Shown: positions 26,115-33,878 of the stretch, piece after piece
Position numbering within the stretch: position 1 is the first letter of the stretch
How the letters are laid out: every line of letters begins with the position of its first letter
Assembly (NCBI GenBank): GCA_002436015.1
Contig: DIXJ01000015.1
Coordinates: 38,126-102,125, forward strand
From: Synergistaceae bacterium UBA6083
GTDB lineage: Bacteria > Synergistota > Synergistia > Synergistales > 79-D21
Direction: 5' to 3'
DNA length: 64,000 nt
Translations under genes and position numbers: made by a program
The notes under the pieces: model-generated
The model's input: only the letters and a program-made list of their open reading frames with translations
The model's database searches: none
Told to the model about the DNA's origin: nothing

Positions 26115-27058
26115 GGTCTAGTACCCCCGCTCTTTTCCAAAACCATTTGAATCGCCTTTTCCAGCGCGCGGTTGAACCTCTTCGGCTGGTTCATCATCAG
26201 GAAGTGGTCGGAATTCTTGAGGACAATGGCATCGTAGGAAAACATGTGCCTGCGGTTCGCCTCGACATTGACGGGCCATAAATCCGCGTTCACCGTCACG
26301 ACCGGGATGGGGAGCGTTTCAAAGATTTTCGCCGCCTCTCCCGTGACGTACTGGGACATCATCTCGTCCATGGCGCTCATGGCAACCTCCGGCGGCGCGG
26401 AGGACATGTCCGAGAGGACCCACTCGCGAATCCGCGGGTTCGTGCCGGAAGAAAACATCTCACCCACGAACTGCCGGCACCCGGCCGCAAAATCCTTTCG
26501 CAGGGCAGCCGTCATGCCCTCGAGTTCCTCGCGGGTCAGCGGGTATTCGACGTTCTCGAGGGTGTCGACCCCGATAAGCCCGAGCACCCGGCCCGGTAGC
26601 AGCCGGGCCGCCTCCGCGATCACGGACCCTCCCATGGAGTGCCCCACCAGGATAACGGTGCGGCTGCCCGTGGCTTCCACCACCGCCCGGACATCCTCCC
26701 CGAACGACGCCATGGTGTAGCGTGACCGAGCCGAGCCGGAATGGCCGTGACCCGCAAGGTCGAGCGTCACGACACGATACCGCGCGGCGAAACGGGCAAC
26801 CTGGGCTCGCCAGTAGCGGGAGTCGCAACTCCACCCGTGGACGAACACCAGGGTTGGTTCCCCCTTGCCGTAGACCTCGTAGGTGATCGGGGAACCGTCC
26901 CTGGAAAAGGTCACACGGGGCCATTCCGTTTGCACTCCCGCCGCCGCGGAAGCCAGGGCTGCCAGGAGCAGGAAAGCGAGAAGGGCAAAAGAGCAGATAC
27001 GGTGCCGTTTCAAGCGAACACCGATGCTTGCCTTTACTGTTTTCAAGTTCTCTCCCAT
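26111..27058 (-). CDS. Secreted alpha/beta-hydrolase
   Basis: The 315-residue product has an N-terminal hydrophobic signal (ICSFALLAFLLLAALASAAA), oxyanion region LVFVHGWSCDSRYW, LDLAGHGHSG, nucleophile elbow ILVGHSMGGSV, an acid region VNADLWPVN and the late His in LKNSDHFLMMNQP. It is a typical alpha/beta-hydrolase of the haloperoxidase/esterase type. GGGAGGG lies 8 nt before ATG 27058. It is first in an overlapping pair with the MBL-fold gene. Confidence 0.87.
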   Translation of the reverse strand: MGENLKTVKASIGVRLKRHRICSFALLAFLLLAALASAAAGVQTEWPRVTFSRDGSPITYEVYGKGEPTLVFVHGWSCDSRYWRAQVARFAARYRVVTLDLAGHGHSGSARSRYTMASFGEDVRAVVEATGSRTVILVGHSMGGSVIAEAARLLPGRVLGLIGVDTLENVEYPLTREELEGMTAALRKDFAAGCRQFVGEMFSSGTNPRIREWVLSDMSSAPPEVAMSAMDEMMSQYVTGEAAKIFETLPIPVVTVNADLWPVNVEANRRHMFSYDAIVLKNSDHFLMMNQPKRFNRALEKAIQMVLEKSGGTRP

Positions 27059-27349
27059 AGCCGGAACCCTCCCTCGCAACGGCACAGAGCCCGCATCGAG
27101 TGTAAAGCGACCTGCCCACGATAAATGGACTTTTTTACGCAAGCGTCCTCTTGCCTGATATTTTACCGCTTTCCAGCATTCCCCCGCCATTCTTTCAGCT
27201 GCCGAACTCAACAACCGGGATTCATATGCCTATTGACCCATTCCCGGCTTAGCTCCCAATGCGGTCAGTTCCGCCTGCATCCCTGGAAATCCATCTTTTG
27301 AATTTATCGGTTATTAAAAGCTATGGGCAGCTTCACTTGCCCGTGCAGG

Positions 27350-27500
27350 AGAATAGGTGTAACGGATTTGTGGGAAAGCCGACAACGCGACTGAAAGAAA
27401 ACCTGGGTAAGATTCATGACAGACGAAGACGACCTGAGCGGACTCCGCACCCCACCTACCTCCGGGAAGGCCTCGGTGAAACCAGCCGGGGCCTTTCTTA
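27350..27500 (+). repeat. Dispersed non-coding repeat, inverted copy
   Basis: This stretch is the reverse complement (roughly 85-90 percent by eye) of 45436-45585 and 49029-49180. It includes the shared core AGACGAAGACGACCTGAGCG and ends in a 13-bp hairpin with GGCCTCGG and CCGGGGCC arms. The rest of 27059-27349 shows nothing. Confidence 0.75.
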
Positions 27501-27513
27501 TGGAAACGCAGTA

Positions 27514-27549
27514 AAAGAGGGGACCCCCCGAAAGGGGAATCCCCTCTTT
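27514..27549 (-). terminator. Hairpin downstream of a beta-helix relic
   Basis: AAAGAGGGG 27514-27522 pairs with CCCCTCTTT 27541-27549 around a GC-rich inner stem. T residues flank it on both sides, so it could end transcription in either direction. Confidence 0.65.
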
Positions 27550-27690
27550 GTTGTCATCTGCATTCGTCTCAATCGTGTTTCAGAAATATGCGTTGTACCC
27601 TCCACATTGCCGATGTAGATATCCGTATAGCAATCGGAGCCTTTCTCAGCCACAATCTCATTGTCCGTAACTTGGACAGTTTTCAAACCA
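27550..27690 (-). pseudogene. Fragment of a beta-helix CTERM gene
   Basis: The minus strand reads KTVQVTDNEIVAEKGSDCYT and IYIGNVEGTTHISE. These match the middle of the beta-helix protein at 45929-47254 (CYTGITIGNVEGTTHISDN). No signal peptide or tail is present. The fragment abuts a hairpin of the family usually found after intact CTERM genes. Confidence 0.75.
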
Positions 27691-27767
27691 GTTTCCCGAG
27701 GTATTGATCGTGCAATATCCTTTTTTGCCGGCAACAAGTTCCCGTATACTCTGGGGGGGACATAATT

Positions 27768-28136
27768 ATGGGAAAAAATCCAAGGGACATTCTTTCTATC
27801 GTCTTGATCGCAACCTCGATAACAGTGCTGGTGCCGGTTTTCGGGACACCGGGCGGAGCCAGCCAGCCTCTCTTGCCTTCAGCCGTTCCGTTGTTCAGCT
27901 GGAAGCTTGGGCTCTTTTTTGGTGCGATCCAATTACTCTTCTGCTTGAAACTTGGCGACAAGCGGTCCTTTTTGCTTTTGCTTCTTGTGTGGGCACTAGC
28001 TATCCCATTCATCCAGCTAGGAAGCGTGTTTCGGGGTTCCATGGCACTTTCGGGAGTGGATCGAATGATGACAGGAGCAGCCTGCGCCAGCGGGCTTGCC
28101 TTGGGGATCGCTACACTGAAGGGAAAGATCGGTTGA
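27768..28136 (+). CDS. Small membrane protein, unknown
   Basis: A 122-residue product with at least three hydrophobic segments (DILSIVLIATSITVLVPVF, FSWKLGLFFGAIQLLFCL, FLLLLLVWALAIPFIQLG) and a glycine-rich end. GGGGGGA precedes the ATG. I do not recognise the family. It sits between two relic regions, which makes foreign or decayed origin possible, but the frame is intact. Confidence 0.6.
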   Translation: MGKNPRDILSIVLIATSITVLVPVFGTPGGASQPLLPSAVPLFSWKLGLFFGAIQLLFCLKLGDKRSFLLLLLVWALAIPFIQLGSVFRGSMALSGVDRMMTGAACASGLALGIATLKGKIG

Positions 28137-28143
28137 GCTTTTT

Positions 28144-28396
28144 GCAGCGATAGCGGGAACAGGGGGTTCAGAATCCCCTAACGGCAGCCAATCCTATGCC
28201 TCCACGTTGACAAGGTCATTCTCGCCTGTGCGCTCACCCCGCTTTCCGGCATCACGCCTGTTTCCGGGTCAATCGGAAGTTGTCCAGAAATGTAAAGCAT
28301 CCCGTTCGAAATAACTCCGAGGACGTAGTGTCCAACCCCCTTGCGAGTGCCCTGCGGGATAACGGTTTTCATTTCCATACTCCCTTCTTGAGCCAA
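28144..28396 (-). pseudogene. RidA-like gene truncated by a CTERM tail relic
   Basis: From ATG near 28396 the frame reads TRKGVGHYVLGVISNGMLYI, then SGQLPIDPETGVMPESGVSA, the N-terminal half of a RidA/YjgF imine deaminase. After QARMTLSTW it loses similarity and meets TAG at 28178-28180. The codons right after the stop, in the same frame, read GILNPLFPLSLQ, a decayed Synergist-CTERM tail. So a CTERM gene end has been joined to a broken RidA gene. Confidence 0.75.
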
Positions 28397-28407
28397 CCGA
28401 ACAAAAA

Positions 28408-28438
28408 AGAGGAACCTCCCTATCGGAGATTCCCCTCG
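28408..28438 (-). terminator. Recurrent-family hairpin
   Basis: GGAACCTCC and GGAGATTCC arms lie downstream of the variant CTERM gene, with a T-run on the minus strand. Confidence 0.65.
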
Positions 28439-28457
28439 TGCTGACCTTATCGCAATC

Positions 28458-28744
28458 TTATCCAGGCTTGGGTTTTTTCCGGATCTTCCTCCGCAACAAA
28501 CCGAGCGGCGCCATCATGACCAACCCAAGGAATCCCAGCCCGGCAGCGTTGCACCCTCCCGAACCGCCGCCGCTTTGCAATTCAATATCCGAATTCAAAG
28601 TCCAGTAAACCCTAAATTGTTTCCCGGCTGCAAAAGAAATGTCCGCAACTTTTTCTGTCCATCCCTCACCGTACCTACTGAAACAGCGGGAAAAGAAAGG
28701 ATACAGGGAAAAACCAGCAAAACGGCGATGATGGTTTTCTTCAC
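28458..28744 (-). pseudogene. Short CTERM gene with frameshift after the signal peptide
   Basis: From GTG 28744 one frame gives a clear signal peptide (KKTIIAVLLVFPCILSFPAV) and then runs to a stop at about 28600. An overlapping frame gives the rest: DISFAAGKQFRVYWTLNSDI, a Gly-rich linker with Cys (GGSGGCNAAG), a hydrophobic segment and RRKIRKK. The tail is a variant sorting signal. One indel near 28660 would join them to a protein of about 95 residues. No cargo domain is recognised. Confidence 0.55.
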
Positions 28745-28824
28745 TCCAAGACATCCCTTTCCGGATCCGATTCAAGCTGTGTGGTGTAACGGAGGATTTT
28801 TCGCAATGTTGGTCCCCAGGCAAG

Positions 28825-29499
28825 TCACAAGGGAAGTACGGCAAGTTCCGCCCGTTTGGAAGACGGGCTCAGGGTCCGGACCAGCCTTTCGATCTCTTCC
28901 AGGTGGCAAGACAATTCGGTCGCCGTTACCGAGGGGACCCCGTAACAGCAAAAGAGCACCCGGACGGTTTGAAGGGTGACGAAACTCCGGTCATCCGGGC
29001 CATGAAACACACTCGAAAGGATGCCATCCCTGCCCGAAAGGAACATGTCCCCCTGGAGCAGTTTCTTTTCCCTGCCTCCTAGGACCTTGTAGATTTCCGT
29101 TCCCTGGGCGACATCCAACATAAGGGGTGCGGCGCACCGTTCCAGGGCATGCCCCGCCGTCAGGATGCCGTTCTTGAGCTCGGCCATGAACATGCACGAC
29201 ACCAGGGCGGAAGGTGAAAGAATCGGCTTTCCCTTCAAGGCGACACTTTCCAACTGGTGCAGGACAGGGTATCCCTGGCCGAATTTCCGGTAGTACGCTT
29301 CATAGGCGCTGAAGGGATGCATGCTCTTCAGGTCGCTCCTGCCTTTTCCGCCCCATTTCGACCGAAGGTCTTTCTCAAGGCTTGCCTTGAAAACCTCGAT
29401 CCCTTGATGCTCCGGTGAATTTTCCACCTCATCCATGGCCAGGAAGGCGAAATGCGTCCCGGGAAAAGCTCTTTTCCAGGCATCGGAAACGTTGATCAT
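28825..29499 (-). CDS. B3/B4 (PheT-like) domain protein
   Basis: The 224-residue product resembles stand-alone B3/4 domain proteins, related to the editing region of phenylalanyl-tRNA synthetase beta: SAYEAYYRKFGQGYPVLHQL, ILSPSALVSCMFMAELKNGI, LTAGHALERCAAPLMLDVAQ. Some stand-alone members are thought to hydrolyse mischarged tRNA or act on small molecules; that is not shown here. AAGGAG precedes the ATG. It is soluble and monocistronic. Confidence 0.75.
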   Translation of the reverse strand: MINVSDAWKRAFPGTHFAFLAMDEVENSPEHQGIEVFKASLEKDLRSKWGGKGRSDLKSMHPFSAYEAYYRKFGQGYPVLHQLESVALKGKPILSPSALVSCMFMAELKNGILTAGHALERCAAPLMLDVAQGTEIYKVLGGREKKLLQGDMFLSGRDGILSSVFHGPDDRSFVTLQTVRVLFCCYGVPSVTATELSCHLEEIERLVRTLSPSSKRAELAVLPL

Positions 29500-29582
29500 G
29501 CTTCCACTCCTTTCTTGTTTTCTTCCCGTTCATGTAGCTTAAGATAAGGGATATCCGGCCATAGGTTCAACAAGACGAAGAA

Positions 29583-29610
29583 AGGGGGACCTCCTATCGG
29601 AGATCCCCCT
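29583..29610 (-). terminator. Orphan recurrent-family hairpin
   Basis: 11-bp arms (29584-29594 with 29599-29609, one mismatch) and a minus-strand T-run, but no intact minus-strand gene ends here. It is probably left from a lost gene. Confidence 0.5.
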
Positions 29611-29773
29611 CAAGTGACCCATTTGTCATTCCACTGGACGGGATTCCCATTTACTTGCCATCTGTGGGAGAATCAGCCGAAGCCCTGCTGCCAGCCTCAC
29701 CCCAACACAGCAGCGTGTTGTGTGATTGAGCACGACTTGGTAGCAAGAATTCTTGAAAAAGAAGCGTGGACGA

Positions 29774-31741
29774 ATGATGCTGGCTGAAAGAGGAAACGTG
29801 AATTTCGGTAAAAACGAGCTATCGGCATTATCTTTCCTGGTTCTGCTCATTTGGCTTAAGGTCTTCTGTGTCGATTTCCATATCGCGGATACCCTGAACT
29901 GGCCTTTTATCGGCAGTACGGAATATCCCTTAATCCGCTCTGCCTTGCGTGCACTGGCAGTAGGAGCACCTTCCCTTGCGGCGATTTTGTGTGTCATGGT
30001 GCCCGTGTCGATGGGGCCTGCAAAACACCGAGGATTGTATTTGCTGGTGTTCGATTTTGCCTTGTCTGTCCTTGTGCTTACAGACATCCTGTTTATCCGC
30101 TACTATTCCGACATTTTCATATTCAGGAATCTTATGCTTCTTCCCCAGGCTGGAGTGATCTCGAAATCGATAGGGTCGTTGCTCAAGCCTTCGGACATTC
30201 TCCTGTTTGTCGATATCCCCGTAAGTGCAATGCTGATACTGAAAAACAAAATCAACATCAGTTTTGCCCGTGTGACAAAAGGCAGGATCGCAATATCGAC
30301 TGCCGTATTTGCGCTGTCGATAGCGATACAGATATTTACCGTGTGGCACCTCGCCGCGAATCGCCCGACGATCATCAATGCCATGTATGACAGGCTTTCC
30401 GTATGTGCATGGACTGGCATTGGGACATTTCATTGGGGCGATGCCCTTTCGCTTGCAGGAAAAGCGTTCAGGTCAGACCGGGTACCCGACGCAGAAATGG
30501 AAAAGATGCGCGAATGGTTTTCGAGACATCATGCCGTTGGCCGCACCCCTTTGGCCAAGGGACGCAACCTCATCATGATCCAGTGCGAATCACTTCAGTA
30601 TTTTGTAATCGGGCTCCGCTTGAATGGTGCCGAGGTTACCCCGAACCTGAACCGCTTCACCAGGGAATGCGTCTATTTCAGGAACGCCTGGAACCAGACT
30701 GCCGGAGGCCTTAGCTCAGATTCCGAATTCATGGCAAACACCGGGATGTTCCCCGCTCCGTCCGGTGCGGCCTATACCGAATTCGACAGCAACGACTACA
30801 ATTCCCTGCCGTTGAATTTAAGGACCAAGGGCTATCGTACGGCCGCTTTCCAGGGTACATACGGTCCGTTCTGGAACTCCCTCATCATGCACCACAGGCT
30901 CGGCTTCGAAAAAGACTACAGTCGAAACACTTTCCCGAACGGCGAAATCATCGGCCTCGGCCTGAGCGACAGGGCAATTTTTTCGGAGACGCTGAAGGTC
31001 CTGGCGCACCTGGAAAACCCTTTTTACGCGTTCGTCGTCACTCTAAGCAGCCACCACCCGTTCGACTTCGAGGGGATGGATGGCGGGGATCTTGTTTTGC
31101 CCCAGGAGCTCAAGGGCACCCTGGTCGGGAATTACCTCATATCGATCCACTATTTCGACCGGGAGTTTGGCCGCTTCGTAGACAGTCTCAGGAGACAAAA
31201 ACTCCTGGACAAGAGCCTTATCGTCGTGTACGGGGATCATCCCGCCATTCCGGCAGAACACAGGGAAGAAATGGGGAAACTGCCTGGAATAAGGATAGAT
31301 AGTTCCTTGGACTGGAAAAAAACGGGCAGGGTCCCGCTGATGTTCCGAATCCCCGGCAAGCAAAGAATAACCGGAACCAGCGACATCGACACGGGGCAGA
31401 TGGATGTCTTGCCAACAGTAGCCGGATTGATGGGACTTGAGATCCGGACGGTATTCGGGAAGGACCTCTTCGCTGAAAACCTGGACGAGCCCGTTGTCTT
31501 CCGTAATGGGTCCTACATCGTGAATGGGATTTTCGTCGAACCGGCCGTAGGCCGTGCGACGCGGATCAATACCGGAGAAAAACTGAAAGCGAATGACTTT
31601 GGGAAATTTACAGACGAAGCGAGGCAGAGGCTTTATTACAGCGACAGGATCATCGAGCACAACCTCTTAAGAGAAGTAATGAGCCGTAAACCCCAGAAAC
31701 GCGAACAAGAGTATCTTGTCAAAAAAAAGACGAACAACTAA
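29774..31741 (+). CDS. LtaS-like phosphoglycerol transferase
   Basis: A product of about 655 residues with five N-terminal membrane segments and an extracytoplasmic sulfatase-fold domain. Key blocks: LIMIQCESLQYFVIGL (metal Glu region), GGLSSDSEFMANTGMFP, YGPFWNSLIMHHRLGF, FVVTLSSHHPFDF, and IVVYGDHPAIPAEHR (metal Asp-His). These match lipoteichoic acid synthase-type enzymes, which move phosphoglycerol onto glycans or lipids. The nucleophile position, normally Thr before SDSEF, reads Ser here. In a diderm the product is more likely a periplasmic glycan than lipoteichoic acid. The start is uncertain: ATG 29774, TTG 29753 and GTG 29798 (AGAGGA upstream) are all possible. Confidence 0.82.
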   Translation: MMLAERGNVNFGKNELSALSFLVLLIWLKVFCVDFHIADTLNWPFIGSTEYPLIRSALRALAVGAPSLAAILCVMVPVSMGPAKHRGLYLLVFDFALSVLVLTDILFIRYYSDIFIFRNLMLLPQAGVISKSIGSLLKPSDILLFVDIPVSAMLILKNKINISFARVTKGRIAISTAVFALSIAIQIFTVWHLAANRPTIINAMYDRLSVCAWTGIGTFHWGDALSLAGKAFRSDRVPDAEMEKMREWFSRHHAVGRTPLAKGRNLIMIQCESLQYFVIGLRLNGAEVTPNLNRFTRECVYFRNAWNQTAGGLSSDSEFMANTGMFPAPSGAAYTEFDSNDYNSLPLNLRTKGYRTAAFQGTYGPFWNSLIMHHRLGFEKDYSRNTFPNGEIIGLGLSDRAIFSETLKVLAHLENPFYAFVVTLSSHHPFDFEGMDGGDLVLPQELKGTLVGNYLISIHYFDREFGRFVDSLRRQKLLDKSLIVVYGDHPAIPAEHREEMGKLPGIRIDSSLDWKKTGRVPLMFRIPGKQRITGTSDIDTGQMDVLPTVAGLMGLEIRTVFGKDLFAENLDEPVVFRNGSYIVNGIFVEPAVGRATRINTGEKLKANDFGKFTDEARQRLYYSDRIIEHNLLREVMSRKPQKREQEYLVKKKTNN

Positions 31742-31794
31742 TACAAGGGGCTTTGCTGGAAAACGTACGAAAGGCAAACCTCAACCCATGCAAA

Positions 31795-31825
31795 AGGGGA
31801 ACCTCCCCATAGGAGATTCCCCCCT
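31795..31825 (-). terminator. Terminator of beta-helix CTERM gene 2
   Basis: GGGGAACCTCC and GGAGATTCCCC arms lie 38 nt after the stop. It is a recurrent-family hairpin. Confidence 0.7.
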
Positions 31826-31862
31826 CGAGCCACTCTGTTGTCATTCCAAAGCTAAAGTATTT

Positions 31863-33182
31863 CTACCTGGACTTCCTCACCAGCAGGCCCAGCGGTGCCA
31901 GCAGCAGCAGGAACAGCGGGTTCAGGATGCCGGTGCTGCAACCACTGGAATCATCATCCTCTTCCTCCCAGGCCGTCGTCCGCCAGTTCGCGTAGTCGAT
32001 ATAGGAGGTGACCTTCTTCCCCTGCCCGTCCAGATTGTTGTAATTCGGGGTTCCAGGCAAAGTCTTGTCGTCATAGGGTCCGCTGGCGTCGCCCCACCAG
32101 TTGCCCTGCGCGTCGATCAGGACGGTGGCCATCGTGGCAAATCCCCAGGAATTCACGCCCGTGTCCCCGATGATGTTGTTGTCCCGGAAGGTAACCGTCG
32201 AATCCGCATCGTTGAAGGTATCGACATAAATCCCGCTTTCTTCGTTGTCATCGGCGTTCGTCTCGATCGTGTTGTAGCGGACCGTCAAGTCTCCCGGGAT
32301 CGACCCGAAAAGGTCCCCCAGGTTCATCCCGGTTCCGTCGACCCTGATCTCGTTCTTTTCAATAAAGGCCGACACCCGGCTCCCACCCTGGCTCCCGAAC
32401 GCATTTACCCAAATCCCGTACTCCAAGTCTCCGGTGATGGTGTTGTCGGAAATATGGGTTTCTCCCTCGACATTGCCAACGTAAATGCCCGCGTAGTAAT
32501 CGGAGCCATCCGCGGCCGTTATCCTGTTGCCGGTCACCTGGATGTCCATTATCGAGCCGTTCATGCCCAAGTCCTCAATTTCAATGGCATAGTCGCTGCA
32601 GTCCTCGAACGTGTTATCGGAGATGTTGACAGCGCAACCTTCGAAAGACAGGGCATAGACCCCATAGCCGCAATTCCGGAACGTGTTGTTCGTGACCGTG
32701 AAATCGTACGTCATGCTTTCCCAGCTTGAGGCCTCTATTGCCTCCTCCTCTTCGAACCCCACGAATGTACTATTTGTGATTGTCACGGGGCTTGCGGGAC
32801 TGCCTCCATTGAAGTAGATGCATTCTGCGTTGTCGCCGACAGCTTCGAAGTGCAACCCGTCGATCGTGATACCCAGGTTTTCCGAAACCTGTATGACCTG
32901 GAGGGGCACGGTTGGGTAGATCTTCGCTCCGCCAGTCGTTTCCGACAGCAGGGTCAGGTTGTCCACGTCGACCTCTATGGTGCCGGTAAGGTTGTAAGTG
33001 CCGTCATTGAAGATAATCGTATCTCCCGCAACGGTTCCGCTGATGACCGTGTTGATCGCGGCAGCGTCATCACCCGGGTTCACGTACTTTGTCGCCGCTA
33101 ACGAAACGCCGCCAAAGGCAAATACCAGCCCAAACACCAGCAAAACCAATAAAACCGTTCTCCTGCCCGAGCGATTAACCAT
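31863..33182 (-). CDS. Synergist-CTERM beta-helix surface protein 2
   Basis: The 439-residue product has a signal peptide (GRRTVLLVLLVFGLVFAFGG) and an opening AAAINTVISGTVAGDTIIFN. Beta-helix rungs follow (VTITNSTFVGF, FTVTNNTFRNCGYGVYALSF, VNISDNTFEDCSDYAIEIED), then NWWGDASGPYDDKTLPGTPN, an acidic linker and tail GCSTGILNPLFLLLL. It is very close to the protein at 45929-47254 over most of its length, but individual rungs differ. It probably faces outward and may bind glycans. The start follows the shared GAGGGTGTTGCCGG leader. Confidence 0.88.
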   Translation of the reverse strand: MVNRSGRRTVLLVLLVFGLVFAFGGVSLAATKYVNPGDDAAAINTVISGTVAGDTIIFNDGTYNLTGTIEVDVDNLTLLSETTGGAKIYPTVPLQVIQVSENLGITIDGLHFEAVGDNAECIYFNGGSPASPVTITNSTFVGFEEEEAIEASSWESMTYDFTVTNNTFRNCGYGVYALSFEGCAVNISDNTFEDCSDYAIEIEDLGMNGSIMDIQVTGNRITAADGSDYYAGIYVGNVEGETHISDNTITGDLEYGIWVNAFGSQGGSRVSAFIEKNEIRVDGTGMNLGDLFGSIPGDLTVRYNTIETNADDNEESGIYVDTFNDADSTVTFRDNNIIGDTGVNSWGFATMATVLIDAQGNWWGDASGPYDDKTLPGTPNYNNLDGQGKKVTSYIDYANWRTTAWEEEDDDSSGCSTGILNPLFLLLLAPLGLLVRKSR

Positions 33183-33289
33183 CCGGCAACACCCTCTTTC
33201 GTCGAGTTGGATCATTTATCACTCTATCTAGATATTGAGGTTCCTTTGCAATCTTAAACTGCAGTTCACTTATTTGTCTAGCCTCATCT

Positions 33290-33483
33290 TCATTAATCTT
33301 TACATTCGCGCTCGTGCTCTTTTTATCTATTTCGTCGCCCCATCCAGACTCGTTACAAAATTCACCCGGCTGAACCTACGTTTATACGACCATTCATAAC
33401 TCCAGCTTATAACCCGAATCATTCAACGAAATATTCATGCAAAAAAGAGGGAATCCCTGATTGTTAAATCGAGAGATTCCCTT
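33290..33483 (-). repeat. tRNA-Leu downstream repeat, copy 1 (no tRNA)
   Basis: This stretch is nearly the same as 37262-37461 and its right half matches 51005-51103. It includes CGAAATATTCATGCAAAAA and the tRNA terminator hairpin (33448-33482). Similarity stops where the tRNA would begin. The region 33183-33585 otherwise holds only the promoter area of the beta-helix gene. Confidence 0.75.
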
Positions 33484-33585
33484 GAAAATAGTCTTGGGAC
33501 GTCGGAGTCGTTGCCTGGCTCAACCAAAGTGCGAAAGCGACTGGACCGTGCCTTTTTTGAACTGCACAGAGAGGAGGGGGATACG

Positions 33586-33741
33586 TTGAAAAAGGTTTTC
33601 ATTGCAATCATGCTCATCCTGTCGATTTCAGGGACTGTTTTTGCGGGCGGGGATAATAATCATGGGACAACGGGATCCGGCTCCACATCAACGGGGTCCG
33701 AGGCTCCCGGGCAAGCTGACCAGTCACGGTCCGGCAGGTAG
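33586..33741 (+). CDS. Small secreted peptide, unknown
   Basis: A 51-residue product from TTG 33586, preceded by GAGGAGGGGG. It has a short signal peptide (KKVFIAIMLILSISGTVFA) and then a Gly/Ser/Thr-rich, low-complexity mature part (NNHGTTGSGSTSTGSEAPGQ). A terminator follows closely. I do not recognise it. The strong ribosome site, clean signal peptide and terminator make it a credible small gene. Confidence 0.6.
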   Translation: MKKVFIAIMLILSISGTVFAGGDNNHGTTGSGSTSTGSEAPGQADQSRSGR

Positions 33742-33762
33742 CCTTTAACCAACCTGGAACTG

Positions 33763-33785
33763 AACCCCGCTGAAAACGCGGGGTT
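33763..33785 (+). terminator. Terminator of the small secreted peptide gene
   Basis: An 8-bp AACCCCGC / GCGGGGTT stem with a 7-nt loop; the T-run is weak. Confidence 0.65.
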
Positions 33786-33878
33786 CTTGCGTGTCCTGGA
33801 TAAGGATGGTTTTCCCCTGGTGCAAAAATCCGGATGTCCCTTAATTTCAAGTTGTCCGCGCCTGAGGAGGGAAAGTCG

